This document shows positions 11,001 to 23,387 of a stretch of DNA of 64,000 nucleotides, in pieces. The notes beneath the pieces are model-generated. The model ran no database searches. It saw only the letters and a list, made by a program, of their open reading frames with translations, and had not been told where the DNA came from. The DNA comes from Sphaerolaimus hirsutus (Eukaryota; Nematoda; Chromadorea; Monhysterida; Sphaerolaimidae): assembly GCA_964036195.1 (NCBI GenBank), contig OZ038452.1, positions 13,510,704 to 13,574,703 on the forward strand. The letters run 5' to 3'. The translations under genes and the position numbers were made by a program. Position 1 is the first letter of the stretch, and each line of letters opens with the position of its first letter.

Positions 11001-14000
11001 AATTTCAAGTCAAGTCAGGCAAAAACCTTGATACTCGAGTCAGGGCCATATTTTTCTGGTTGAGTCGGCCAAGTCGAGTCTGTACCCAATTTTACCCTGG
11101 AGTCACGAGTTGAGTCAAGTCAAGTCAAGTCAAGTTCAAGCCCTAGTTATGTGAGTTACCTTTATAGTTACTTATGTTAGTTACACTGGCGTTATGTGAG
11201 TTACATTTATAGTTACTCATGTTAGTTACACTGGCATTATGTTAGTTACTTTTATAGTTACTCAAGTGAGTTACACTGGCATTATGTGGGTTGCTTTGAT
11301 AGTTACTTATGTGAGTTACACTGGCGTTTTGTGAGCTACTTTTATAGTTACTTATGTGAGTTAGACTGGCATTATGTGAAGTTGCTCAACTTTATTACAT
11401 AATCTGCAAATTACAAACAGCATTAGGTACTAATATCAACTAAGCAATTGCAGTGTGATGCATGAACAGTGTAACAAATTTTGATAAAGTAGACAACATT
11501 GTTTGACAGTATTATGAATGTGACTTGCCTAAACCCAGTGAGCACAAACATTACACATAACATTTGTACTTAACTGCCATGTTAAAGAGAGATGATAATA
11601 ACTGCATAATAGAATGGTGATGCTTATGAGTGCTGCTTTGTTTCCTGCTCACACATTTTTTCGTTCTGTTCATTTCACAATATTGACAAAAATTGTTGTA
11701 TTTATATTCACCCCACGCCACAAACTGTACCAGAACTAACCCTTGACACCTTTCTCCATTTTCAGAATGGTCCTGGTGTTGCTGTTGTTGGCGCTGTATT
11801 TGCACGATGTGCGCGTGCCACTGCCCAATGTTAAAGGATCTATTGGAAATGGTGTGGCAAAAAATTGTATGTTCACATGCAAAATGGTGAAGTTATTCAA
11901 AATGTTTCCGGTTGGTAGTTTAAAATTGAATTTTAATTTGTGTGAATTAGTGTAGAAATTGTACAAATTTTTTTAATGGTTTAATATCAAGTGTGACGTG
12001 CATGCATACCTAATAGGTATCATAATTCTAGATTATCTAACATTTTGCACAAGCCTGCAACACAAGTGAAGTTTACACTCGTTCACAAAAGATAAAAGTC
12101 AATTTTACATTGAGATTTTTCTAAAAACTTAACTGAAATGACTCAAAAACGTATATCGAGAAACAGTGGACTGTTAATGCCATGTTGCCATTTATTAGTA
12201 TTTAATGCATGACAAATTGGATACCCATATCATCATAAGATTAACACAAATAACTTATTTTGTGGTGATCATCAACCCGTTATCAACCCTTCACACTAAC
12301 ATCCACTCAATTTAGCCCCCCCCATAACCCCAGTACCTAATATGCATTGTCCTAGTTTGGGTACTCAGTTGGGTACTGACATCACTTGGTGCCTTCAAAC
12401 CAGGGGACCCTGCTAGGACTGACTTGAAAGTGGATGTGTTGAGGGAGGCCAACTGGTTCCAGGTGCCCTATCCAGGTGGGTTGGTGAGATTTTGGTATTT
12501 GGTTTGTTCAAGGATGCAGTTTTGAGCTGGAATTTAAATTGTGTGGTGTTTAGAAGTGTGAAGTGCATTCGTGCAAATTTTTGCAAGAAAATTTCATTTC
12601 AAATTCAGTGACAATTTCACAAAAATGACAGCACAGTACAGTCACATGAAAAAATGTGTGATGCTTTGATCTATATACACGTGAAGCAGAGTTCTTCCAC
12701 ATGCTACCACAAGTATCATGAAATTTTCACAGGTGACACTGAAATTTTTTTACAAATTTTCAGTGCCACAGGGTGTGAAGAGACATGCTTCACCGAGTGT
12801 TGCATGTGCTTCACTTCACATACTTTCAAAATTGAGGGAGACACTTTACAATGCTGGTATTTACACACACATCATACATTTGCTTGCCAGTGCCACATCA
12901 AAAAGTGTGAAGTTTCCACCATGCATCTACACCGCCATTTTGTGCTGTGTTTATGTGATGTGCTACCAGAAGCTATCTTTATGTGAGGAATGACGTGCCA
13001 GCATGAAGATCCTTGTTTTGCTGTGGTTTAGATTTTGAACCCCCACATTGCATGTCAATAGCTCCACGCAACTTTTGATTTCAGGCCAATACGGCAACTT
13101 CCTCACAGCAGATGCCGGTCTAGTTTTGGGAATCTGCGCTGCCACATTTGCATCAGTTGTTGAATCTGTTGGAGATTATGCCGCCGCGGCGAGAACTTGC
13201 AACCAGCCGCCTCCGCCCAGTCAGATTTGTTTGGCTTTTTTAGACATTTGAATGATTAACAATAGCAAGAAAACTTAGAAAAGTTTGCAAACTCAGCATC
13301 ACCATTAGAAAGAAAAAAGCAAGGCACAAAAAAAACAAATGAACTAAAGCCTTCACCAGCTTCCACTCACCTTCATTTCATGATATTGCAGTTTAGGGTT
13401 GGGTGGTTTAGTTTGTTAGTACCTCACAAGGCGGGGGTGTTACACAGCTCTATTCAATCACATATGGAACTGGTTTCACTAAACAATCATCACAAATAGG
13501 TACCAACAAAAATATCTGAAAATTTACTTACACAGGACATGCTGTCAATAGGGGCATCCTGATTGAGGGTTTAGGCTGTTTTATCAATGCCACAATTGGC
13601 GGTGGAATGAGCCTCACAACCTACAGTGCAAATGTGGGAGTTCTTGGCATAACAAGGGTAGGTTCTTTGAAGTAAAATATTTTATATTTTTCACTTTAGA
13701 AGGACATTTGACAACTTGAACAGAAATTGTTGCATTGCAGTAGGTAAGGACAAACATTTTTGTTGCTCATACCATAACAAAAGTTTCAAATTATGAAAAT
13801 AACAAAAAAAATAAAAAATAAAAGTTATGGGCCTTTTCCAAGAAAAAGACACCGTTAGTTAGAACTTTCCTCACCCCAAAACATTTTTCATTATCTGTCA
13901 GCAGATCAGTTGGCCTCTTTTACATCAAAAAATCAAAAAAGTTGGCATCAAAAAAAAATATTTTACGTTTTCAATACTTTGTGGTGAGTAAAAAAATATA

Positions 14001-17000
14001 CTTTACATTTACATATACCGTATTTCCTCAAAATACCCCCCCCCCCCCTCGAAATACCCCCCTCAAAATGGGCACTATGAATTTGTGGTCCGGGAAATGC
14101 ATAACAGACCTGTTAATTCTGTAAATTAGAACCTGTATATGGTAGACGGCTTCAAGAGAGTTATTGGAGCGGTCTACCAAAAACTGTGTTCTATTGTATG
14201 GTGCGCAAATTACCGGTACAGTATGACTGAGAATCCAATCATATTAGTGTGTGCAACACTATAATGAGCTTTGGTTTTAGCACGGTGCACCCTGCTTTCC
14301 GAAGTGCGTTTTATTTAAATCGGTAATGTAAGTATTAAAGTCTGATTAAGTTTCCTTCTGTGCTCTAATTAGCGTATAGTGCTTCAACATGTGTTCCAAA
14401 AGTTTCTACACTTGCCACTTTTTGGTATTTCGCTTGTTACATTTCACTTGTCATACTTGCGTTATGGTCTGCCTTATATCTCTATTTTGAACCGGTATTT
14501 TTGTTTTTATGCATTTTTACCTCACGAAATCTGTTCCCGCATGTGTATTTACCAACCTCGCGTGATTTTCTTTTATTCTGTTAGACAGTTATTTTGGTAT
14601 GTACCCCTGACGCGCGTCGCCAATTGTGGTAAAATTTAAATGAAATGAAAATGAAGACGTTCAAAACACTTACTGTGTTACGTTAGAACATCGTTTATAC
14701 CATCTACATCCTTATATAAAGCTGTAAAAACTTATAAATGGTGGTTATTGTTGCATTTTTCACGTTTTTCTCTCAAAATTGTCACTCTGAAAAAATAAAC
14801 CCCTGGGGGGTAATTCGAGGAAATATGGTACTTTTAAAAAAGTTCAGTAATTCTAACAACTTTGATCAGTTCGCCTCAGATCATATCGCTTGCTGTTCAT
14901 TTGTTAGTCAACAAAAAATCACAAAAAAAACACCCTGAAAATGCCACCCTTTCAGGTTTGCAGCAGACGTGTGCTCATCGTGTCAGGAATCTATTTCATT
15001 TTGCTTGGCATTTTCACAAAATTTGGCGCACTTTTGGCCGCACTGCCGGACCCCCTAGTGGGGGGTCTCCTCACCGTATCCCTGGCTGTGGTGGGCGGAG
15101 TCGGGGTATCCAGTTTGCAATTGGCTGATATGAGGTTGAGTAGAAATCAGGTCGGGGGTTGGATTATCTGATTATATTAATGACAACCATGCATCATGAT
15201 CATGAAAGATCCTGATAAGCATGAGAATTTTTCAATTTTACCTAGATTATTTTATTTACAATATGGTATACCCTTAAGGAAGTTTTATGAGTTTACCACA
15301 TTCAGGGCATTCTGGATGACTTTTAGTTTTTTTATTTACAGCATCTAATGCTTCTGATTTTATTGAACTACAAAAGTACTTGTTGGCATTTTGCCATTTT
15401 ACAATTACGTTGTTTCCAAAAATTAAATTTTATCTCACAGGCTATTGTTGGGGTGTCAATAATTTTGGGCATGATGATACCCGCTTACGTCAAAACGAAT
15501 ACCATGTATGATATTGAAGGTATGATATCAATGAAACAGGGGCAGGCCTATTACACACAAATACCCGTTACACATATGCCAGTTAAGCACAAAATTGAAC
15601 CCGCCACAAACATCTGCCCGGTACGCACATGGCTGATGCTATGTGTGTACCGGACAGATGTGCGTGGCTGGGTTTGATTTGCATGGTGGTCGTATGGTCG
15701 CGCGTGACATACCTGGTGTACCTAGGGTTGGCCGATGTTTTTTTTTAAACGTTTTTTATTTTAAAAAACGTTGTTTTTTATAAAAAAAACATGACGTCTG
15801 AAATGTTGTTTTTTTTTAAAACATCGACCGAAATTTTTAGTACTAAGCACTAGGTATTTTGCAAAATTTTTGCGCGCAAGCGCGCAATTTCACACGCAAA
15901 TTGACATTGGTGGTTGTTTTCATTGGTTTTGTGGCATTTTTAGTATCAAAGTATCCATTTATATATGGTACCATGGGTTAATAAGCCGTCATATGTCGGT
16001 GTAGTATATAATATTGAGGTAATGTGCTTCCATGTACCTCCACAGTGTGTAACTTCACTCCCAAAGTAACAACCTCATTTGATAACCTTTTTTCATCACT
16101 ATTCCATGCCAAACTTTACCTGAAGTCACAAACATTCGACTATAAAGCGATATACGAAGGTATCGACAAAAAAATGGATATTTTTGACACAAATCACCAC
16201 TTATAATGCTATCCCATGGCTCAACAGCCATTATATGGTCATATATAGCATCACAGAGTATTGCCACTGTCTGATATACCTATATATGTTGACACAAGGT
16301 CATATCTGGGAGCTTTTAAAAAAAACGTTTTTTATTTAAAAAACGTGTTTTTTTTAAAACATTGAGTTAAAAAAAACGTTTTTTTCCCAACCCTAGGTGT
16401 ACCCCCGCAATAACGATGGTCTTTTTTGATGTTTTGATTTTTGACAATTTTGATTTATTTTGTCACTTTACCAAATTGCCAAGTGACAAGAAAACTTTTA
16501 TATATTTGCTGTTCAATGACTAATCAAGCGGCAAGTCATTCTTGTAAATTGGAAAACATGCAAAAAGTCCAATTCACTTGTCATTTGACTTGTCATTGAA
16601 CAGCAAAAATGTCAAATTTTCGAGCTTTCTTGTCACTTGACCACTTGGTAAAGTGACAAAAAAACTAAATTTTTTAAATTCTAAATCAAAAGACCATTGT
16701 TAATGCAGGGGGGGGTATGTCACAAGCCCCGCGCGCACATATGACCACAATGCACATCTGTCCGGTATGCACATAGCATCACCCATGTGCATACTGGGTA
16801 GATGTGCGTGGCGGGTTCAATTTGTGTGTGTAATGGGCATATGTGCATAATGGGTATTTGTGTGTGCAAGTACAGACCCACTGTACTTCCTCGAAATACC
16901 CCTGGGGTTTAATTTTTCAGAGTGAGCATTTTGAGGGGGGTTATCATTTTGCCAGAAATTTTGAACTGCCTGTACTAATTTGTTGTTTGTAACATATTAA

Positions 17001-18126
17001 GCACAATGTATAAAAGTCTATAGACTTATATAAGTATGAGGATAGTATAAACCCTGTTCTAACATAAAACAGTCTTGTTTTTAATTTGTGTTCTGCGTCA
17101 CCCGCACCACAAACTGCAGCTTTTGTCATTTACACTAAATTGGGGGGGGGGTATTTCGAGGGGGGTTATAAATTCATAGTGGCCATTTCTTATACAACCT
17201 CCCCAAGTCATTGCAAACATACCCATTAAATTGATTGCCAGTGGCCGGCCCCCCGTCGTCGCTGGGCAGTACGGTGTTGTTGGCGCTGGGCTCACTGCTG
17301 CAGATCCACATGTTTGTCGGCGGCGCCATTGCCTTCTTCCTGGACAACACTGTGCCCGGTGAGCCTGTCCATTTTGGGTGTTCAAAGCTGAACTTGCACT
17401 GCGTTAAGTGCAGAAAAAATTTAGAAATGTTGTCATTTATGTTTTCTTCTTTCTTTTTACATGATGCTGCATAAAGTTTCTCTGACATTTTACACCTTCA
17501 TGACATCATCATTGATAAAATTTAGATTGTTACAAAAGATTATTTCAGGTACAAAACATATACCTATTGATTGTACTCATCTCTGCCTTTTGAATTTTAA
17601 AATATTTTTTTTGTAGAAGGGCCTGCCTACCATACACAAGCGTCCTGCTCACCCATTTGTTATTGACTAAAGCATAAGTAATTTTGGTCGAATGCTTTGC
17701 GGTCCACTGAGTGTATACTCGGCGGACCTCAAAGTATGCACAGAATCCTACCATAATTTGATGAATAAAATCCGTGATAATTTTTTGTAATTAATCATTC
17801 TATAGTAAAATATAAATTATTATGATGAAAACCTGTATAATTTTTGGTTCATTTTTCAGATGTGTTTTGGTAGTTTTTCATACTAAGTGTGATGCCCGCC
17901 GATTATAACAAATGTGTACTTTCTAGGTGCCACGCGAAAGCAGCGCGGGCTGAAACCAATTGAAGTGAAAACATCACATCAGAAAAATGTCACTGCAATG
18001 GCGGAACGTGTCTACCTTCTGCCCACGCCGCTGCAGAATCTCGTAAACCGAATAGGGCCGCATATTGGCAGATTTGTGCCGTTTTTGCATGTGGAAGAGT
18101 GTAGAAATTCTGTGGGTGATACTTGA
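8062..18126 (+). CDS. SLC23-family nucleobase/ascorbate transporter, 12 exons, 626 aa
   Basis: Exons: 8062-8250, 8692-8849, 9185-9404, 9779-9957, 11766-11910, 12334-12475, 13085-13219, 13536-13657, 14956-15150, 15441-15519, 17242-17358, 17927-18126. All phases agree and the sum is 1881 nt. The N-terminus is acidic and cytoplasmic; TM1 begins near VPIIPMLFFGFQ. A loop in exon 3 (residues about 116-189) carries NGT and NKT sequons, where SVCT proteins have a glycosylated loop. ESVGDY (Glu371) and four prolines follow in exon 7, as in the human proteins. Two family motifs differ. The TM1 Gln-His pair is Gln-Gln (63-64), and the NAT signature reads ANVGVLGITR (421-430), with Ala where the family consensus has Gln, Glu or Pro. 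The protein should be a polytopic solute carrier, but its substrate cannot be assumed to be ascorbate. The donor of exon 7 (GTCAGA) is weak. The start is the first ATG of an open stretch after stops; an untranslated upstream exon is possible. Confidence 0.9.
9939..11385 (+). repeat. 45-bp minisatellite covering the exon 4 donor of the SLC23 gene
   Basis: Units of about 45 bp (GTTACACTGGCGTTATGTGA plus a TTACTTTTAAAG half) occur about three times at 9939-10095 and about five times at 11146-11385, split by the hAT-type element. The first unit overlaps the last 19 coding bases of exon 4, and each unit keeps a GTGAGT-like donor. Confidence 0.85.
10096..11145. mobile_element. hAT-type element inserted in a minisatellite, intron 4 of the SLC23 gene
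   Basis: Termini TAGGGCTCAAAACTCG / ...CAAGTTCAAGCCCTA, the right side with iterated TCAAG. Flanks ATTATGTG and GTTATGTG match at 7 of 8 bases; the flanks are minisatellite units, so a target duplication fits but is less diagnostic here. No coding sequence. Confidence 0.75.
14016..14830. mobile_element. TACCGTATT-family element, 815 bp
   Basis: Left TACCGTATTTCCTCAAAATA, right GAGGAAATATGGTA. It lies in the SLC23 intron just before exon 9, with about 125 bp between. The inside is less G-rich than in other copies and has no transposase frame. Confidence 0.75.
15723..16395. mobile_element. hAT-type MITE (TAGGGTTGG, ACG-polyT family), copy 1
   Basis: Perfect 8-bp target duplication GGTGTACC (15715-15722, 16396-16403). 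Both ends carry AACGTTTTTT-type runs that can pair. The centre is shared with 48513-49153 (for example CAACCTCATTTGATAACC on one strand). It lies in the intron between exons 10 and 11 of the SLC23 gene. Confidence 0.9.
16420..16696. repeat. Foldback in an SLC23 intron
   Basis: CTTTTTTGATGTTTTGATTT..TTTGTCACTTTACCAA pairs with TTGGTAAAGTGACAAA..; the centre is near 16560 (AAGTCATTCTTG / CACTTGTCATT). A related AAGTGAAAAGTCA-rich palindrome is at 24595-24870. Confidence 0.65.
16876..17175. mobile_element. TACCGTATT-family element, worn copy in the intron before SLC23 exon 11
   Basis: Left end CTGTACTTCCTCGAAATACC, G runs with TATTTCGAG at the right, no clean right terminus. It ends about 65 bp before the exon. 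Confidence 0.55.
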
Positions 18127-18176
18127 GGTGGGATGTTGAAATTGTGAGGTGGGATGTTGAAATTGTGAATTTGTTG

Positions 18177-18614
18177 TACCGTATTTCCTCAAAATACCCC
18201 CAGGGGGTTTATTTTTTCAGAGTGAGAATTTTGAAGGGGGGTTAAACGAGGGGGGGGGGTATTTCGAGGGGGGGTATTATTTCGCCAGAAATTTTTTGAA
18301 ATCCCAGTACTAAAATGTCGTCTGAAACGTACGCAGACGTCGAAAAATGCAACAAAAATCGCCATTTATAAGACTCTAAAGACATTTATAAGTGTGTAGA
18401 CATACAAACACTGTTCTAACATACCAGAGTCATCGTTTTTAACGTGTGTTCTGCATTGCCCGGATGACAAACCGCAGCCTTTGTCATCTACGTTCTCTAT
18501 ACAGAAAATTTGGGGGGGGGGGGTATTTCGAGGGGGGGGTTTATAAGTCCATAGTGTCCCTTTTTAGGGGGGGGGGTATTTCGAGGGGGGGGGGTATTTC
18601 GAGGAAATACGGTA
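18177..18614. mobile_element. TACCGTATT-family element, full length
   Basis: Begins 50 bp after the SLC23 stop codon. Termini TACCGTATTTCCTC / GAGGAAATACGGTA, internal runs of up to nine or more G next to TATTTCGAG. Confidence 0.8.
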
Positions 18615-20065
18615 GTTTATTCTCGATAAACCCTCGATAAAATTCTCCCATATTAACGCAAACTTCCATATCTCTCTTTTATATTGATAACGCACAAATT
18701 AGTAAAAAAAATTTAAATCCAGGGTGCACTTTTACACACATAAACCCGTCACGCTCATATGGCCGTCACGCACACAGCTTCAGTTGTGTGCGTGAAGGGC
18801 CTATTTGCGTTGCGGGTTTCATCATGTGCGTATCGGGCGTACGTGCACGTAATAGACCTGGGGCCAGATTTAATTCTCGCTACAAATTTTCCTAAGTTAT
18901 GCACTACACCCTACACGCATCTCCCTACATGCCCGACAAAACCATGCACAATCCATAGCGGAGTTATGCGCGTAAGGCGCCCTACAAACAAATATTCTAT
19001 TCAATTCTCACGTTTTGTCGGGCGCATGGCCTACAAAACAAAAAGAAAAATAATATTCTGCCCTCCAGCAAAATGCGGATGGGCAGGAAGAAAACTAATG
19101 CATAAAAAATTAAAAAGCTTAATTTAGAATTTTTTTGTGAAATCTAATAAAATCCAAAGACACACACACTTTACAACATATCAATATCTCAAAGCATTCT
19201 GAGCACACAGTGCCCCTCCCCAAGGTTTGTGCCTGAATCGTCACTGGCTGTATCGTCAGTTCAGTAATGGTCACTGTCGGAATGGCATGTGTGCTGTGCC
19301 GCAATCGTGCTCATAAGCACATGCATTGAGTGGTCAAAGTCTGAATCGTCAGAACTCGTCACACTCGTCATTAAAGAAGGTGCCGCTGCGCGTGCACACT
19401 CGCACTTACACTACTTAAACTTTTTTTAACAACCCTGATTTTTTGACTAAGCAACAAAAAAGCTTTTTTAAATGATCCCGGTAATTTGGAAAAATCTTTT
19501 AGCGATTTTGGGAAAAAACGTTTACATAAAAAAATTTGACAAAAAACAGTAAAACTGTTTTTGGATTGCATTTTCGCGTTTGTTTTCATCTTTCGGTTTT
19601 CGCGAGACACGTCTTTTTTATGTGCTGTGGCCAGGTGGCAGCTACTGTTTTGTTGCCGCACAGTTCCGGAAATCAATCATTCAGGTCCGTCTGCCGCGGC
19701 TGATAAAGGATGCCGCATGGATAATCTTGTGTTAACTGATCGGGTGGAAGTACTCATAATTTAAAAGTGTTGTCTACGCAGGTGTTCAGCTGTTTCAAGA
19801 GCGCCGCAGGAATAATTTTACTTACATCGGCCAGCGGAAACACAGGACACTCACTCACTTACGCGTCATGCAAAATATTTTGTGACCATTTATGTAAATG
19901 CAATATGAATTCTGACAATATGGATCTGTGTCCATTAAGGCATATGATCATACATGAAGTGGCGATTCAAAACCTGACAATTCGCTGAGTGACGATTCAG
20001 GAACACACCCCTCCCCAAATACAAGTTGGCCCAAATACATTGAAATTCAACGTTTGGTTAGGCTG

Positions 20066-20760
20066 GCATGTTTCATTCCACTGACTGCGTTTGTATGTCT
20101 GAAATGGGCATTCCGATACATGGTGGCCCAGATTTTTGTATTCGGTAAAAATTGTTGATTTTTTTATCATGAATATTTTATGAGTATAATAGAAAGATGT
20201 CTCACAATGGGCCCACGCACACAGTTGACATCAGAGTTCATGTCAACTGTTATGTCAACTAAATTACAAAAAAAATTAAAAGCTTTTGTGAAAAAGTTCA
20301 CTTAACAGGAACAATGAAAATAGTGTTGCTATATAAATTTAATTAGGGTCTACCACATAAAGTGAAGATCATATTATTATACCCCAGTGACATTACACCT
20401 TACAATGAAAACTATCATATCCCATCTGAATAAAAGAAAAAACATAAAAATTTTAATCATATTTATCAAATTGCTTTGATAAATCTAATGAAAAAATTTT
20501 TTGTTTGTTCTTTTATTCAGGTGGGATATGGTAGATTTCATTGTAAGGTGTGGAGTTTAACCAAAAATTTTTTTATTTAGTTGACACAAATTTTGATGTC
20601 AATTATGTTGTGTGGACCCATTGTGAAACATCTTCCTATTATACTCATAAAATTTTCATGATTAAAAAATCGAGAATATTTTTATGAATACAAAAAACTG
20701 AGCCACCATGTATGGCAATCGCCATTTCAAAATATGCAAACGCGCAGCCAGTGGAGTGAG
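20066..20760. repeat. Foldback, centre near 20465
   Basis: The arms pair from ATACATGGTGGC at 20116 with GCCACCATGTAT at 20713, and inward through CTTACAATGAAA.. to a centre at AAATTGCTTTGATAAATC. Pairing extends outward with mismatches (CCACTGACTGCGTTTG / CAAACGCGCAGCCAGTGG). Confidence 0.75.
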
Positions 20761-20830
20761 TGCCAAACATGCTACAGTGGGTAGGCACACCACACACTGT
20801 GTAAACGCTGCCAGTGTGCCAGTGTCCCCA

Positions 20831-22002
20831 CCAACGATGGGTAAGTTCTCCAAAAAAAAACACTTTCTGTGTTTTGAGTTTTTCAAAAATGAATACCTGT
20901 GTTTTGAGTTTTTTTCTCGAAAAAAACTTGAGTAACTCTGTTTTTATTTCTGTGTTTTTTGTAAAAACTTGAGGTTTTTGAGTTTTTTTCTAAAAAACTC
21001 GAGTTTTTTCCAAACAATTCGAGTTTTCCCCCAAAAATTTCGATTTACAGCATTTCGATCTGAAAACAGTGGTTTTCTTATAAAATATTGGTTTTACACA
21101 TGTTTTAACCCCACATAACATTTGTGTATTCATTCATGTGTCAAAAAAGTCCATAAAAATGTCCACAACGAGGACATCAACACCACAACACCAGCAACAA
21201 AATGCCCAGAAACAACAATTTACGCAGTACTCCAAAATTCTTCAATGGATGTGCACTGTATGGAAGACTACGGAATTGATTTGAACTACAACTACCATTT
21301 ACCTCGAAATACCCCCTTGGGGGTTTATTATTTCATCAGAAAGTTTTGTAAGGATCATAGAAAATAGTAGGCATTTACCTACCAAAAACAGGTTATAAAT
21401 GCGTACAAACAGGATATATTTGAAATAAACATGTAGATAGCTACACAACCTAGTACAGTCTATGTGTAGCTGTGATGCAAATTAGCAGTAATAAATACAT
21501 CATGTAGATTGGTTACATGATGTACATCATCCCGGAGGGGGCTATTTTGTGGGGGGGCTATTTCGTGGGGGGGGGGGCTTATTATTTCACCAGTCCATTT
21601 TGAGGGGGGTTAATTTGAGGTAATAAGGTATACTTAAATGTCAAAACTTAAATTGTCAAATCCACCATGAGATGTGCATGCCATCTTGAATTTTTTTTGT
21701 ACCAATATAAAATATGAATAAATACATTATGTACATATTTACATACTATACATGCTTATCTTATCTTGTTTAGTTTAACTGAATTAATGTGCATTCAACC
21801 GCTTCGCTGACAAAAAACACAAAAACTCAAAAAAACTTTTCTGTGTTTCCGTGTTTCTGTGTTTCTGTGTTCTCCAAAAAAAAACTCATTTGAGTTTTGA
21901 GTTTTTCAAAATTTATGAGTTTCCGTGTTTCTGTGTAAAACAAAAACACAGAAACTCAATGAGTTTCTGTGTTCAATTTCTGTGTTTTTTCCATCGTTGG
22001 TC
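20831..22002. mobile_element. TIR element with CCAACGATGG ends
   Basis: Ends CCAACGATGG / CCATCGTTGG; TCCCCA occurs directly outside both ends, a possible 6-bp target duplication. Subterminal arrays of GTGTTTTGAGTTTTT and GTTTCTGTGTTTCTGTG make up much of it. A half copy of the end occurs at about 23880-23945 (CCCATCGTTG). Confidence 0.7.
21293..21630. mobile_element. TACCGTATT-family element nested in the CCAACGATGG element
   Basis: Termini TACCATTTACCTCGAA / TTGAGGTAATAAGGTA, slightly diverged; the centre again contains ATCATGTAGATTGG and a G-rich right half. Confidence 0.7.
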
Positions 22003-22723
22003 CCCACACGTTACATAAGATGGGGATGCCTAAAATCTTAGAAGCGTCAACTACTAGTTGGCGCTACAGTAAAATTTAAAATATGCCATCGGAATAAATA
22101 ATGAAATGCCTGTGATGTTTTTCGTCACATTACATAGATTTTATTTTCTCTATTAGTTTGATTCATAATAAATTTCAACTCAATTGTAACATTCCCTGCA
22201 ATCCTAAAAATATCAATTGTATTTACAAACAAATCAATAGGAATCATGTCAACGTCGCTATCTTATTATCATTTTTTCCTTGTTAATTGATTTTTCTCTT
22301 TCATTTCTTATTTCTCTAACTTTCTTTTTTGTTTTTTTCTTTTTTTTAATTCCGTCTGAAACTGGACATATGCCCTACACCCGACACGTGTTTCCCGACA
22401 CGCAATTGAATTGTGTTTTGTCGTGTCGGGAGCCTGACGTGTAGGGTAGGGCATCCGTAAACAATTTGTAGGCCGGCTGCCCGATTTCGGGTGCATTACT
22501 TTCGGGTAGGGCGCATTACTCGAGAATTAAATCTGGCCCCTGGCGTGAAAAGGAGTAGAGTAGACTTTCGCATTGGAAGCTGGTACAATATACCTACACA
22601 CACTAGTTTTCACTGTCAATTCGGTTTTTACAATGTTTTATAGGAATGCTTTTTGGTTACAATGAGGATATTGCTAGTCGTTTCAGAGCTGATTCAGCTT
22701 ACACAAAACGATAATAATGAATA

Positions 22724-22989
22724 TACCGTATTTGCTTGAATAATCTCCCTGGGGGATTATTATTTCATCAGACATTTTTGAGGGGGGAATATTCAAGGGG
22801 GGTTTCATTATTTCGTCAAAATTTTCAAGCATGTTTCCATCAATTCATTTCACGAAATATGCCTTATAAACACAATAACGTGTCATTTTTGTTAAAATTA
22901 GGTATAACAAATTAATCACATCGTTAAGGGGGGGGGATTATTCGAGGGGGGAATTATTCAAGGGGGGAACTATTCCAGCAAATACGGTA
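22724..22989. mobile_element. TACCGTATT-family variant (TTGCTTGAATAA ends)
   Basis: Left TACCGTATTTGCTTGAATAA, right TTCCAGCAAATACGGTA. A sub-family with TTGCTTGAA in place of TTCCTCGAA. Confidence 0.75.
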
Positions 22990-23021
22990 CGACACCAAGA
23001 ACTGTGTGTGCACCATAAGAA

Positions 23022-23128
23022 TAGAAATCATTTTGGCGCTGGCGCCATTGGCGCTTGGCGCCGTGGTCCCAAAAGCGCCATGGCGCTTTTAGCGCTTGGC
23101 GCCAACATCCTGGCGCTTTTTCCATCAC
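23022..23128. mobile_element. GGCGCC-array MITE fragment
   Basis: The right terminus GCGCTTTTTCCATCACTA is present after GGCGCC/GGCGCTT units; the left terminus is missing. A GC-rich hairpin (GACAGCCGCCGCCCG and its complement, about 23140-23212) follows directly. Confidence 0.7.
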
Positions 23129-23387
23129 TAACCAGGAGCCTGACAGCCGCCGCCCGACCTCCAGGCAGATCGAGATTTAATTGCGTGCCGGGCGGCGGCT
23201 GTCAGGCGCCTGGCACGTCGGGCGTGTCTGGCGCAATTTTGCTCCTGAAAACTAAAAAAGAAAAATGAAAGGTACTCTGTAGGTAATTGGCAGCCGACCA
23301 AAATTTCGAAATCGCTAAAAATGCAAATGAAATAGGTAGGTATTTAACTGTGCATGTGGACGAAAATAGCAACTATGAAAATGAAAA

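Larger units (their letters stand above)
18860..22540. mobile_element. Large GGGGCCAGATTTAAT-family element with nested insertions (3.7 kb)
   Basis: Termini GGGGCCAGATTTAATTCTCG at the left and the complement at the right, the same ends as 1584-2224. The subterminal parts contain CCCTACAC and CCCGACAC units. Nested inside are a foldback (about 20066-20760) and a CCAACGATGG element, which itself holds a TACCGTATT element. I found no transposase frame. Confidence 0.65.

Noticed and set aside
9950-11385. CRISPR-like array of regular repeats
   Set aside because: Units are contiguous with no unique spacers, the context is a eukaryotic intron, and no cas genes are present.
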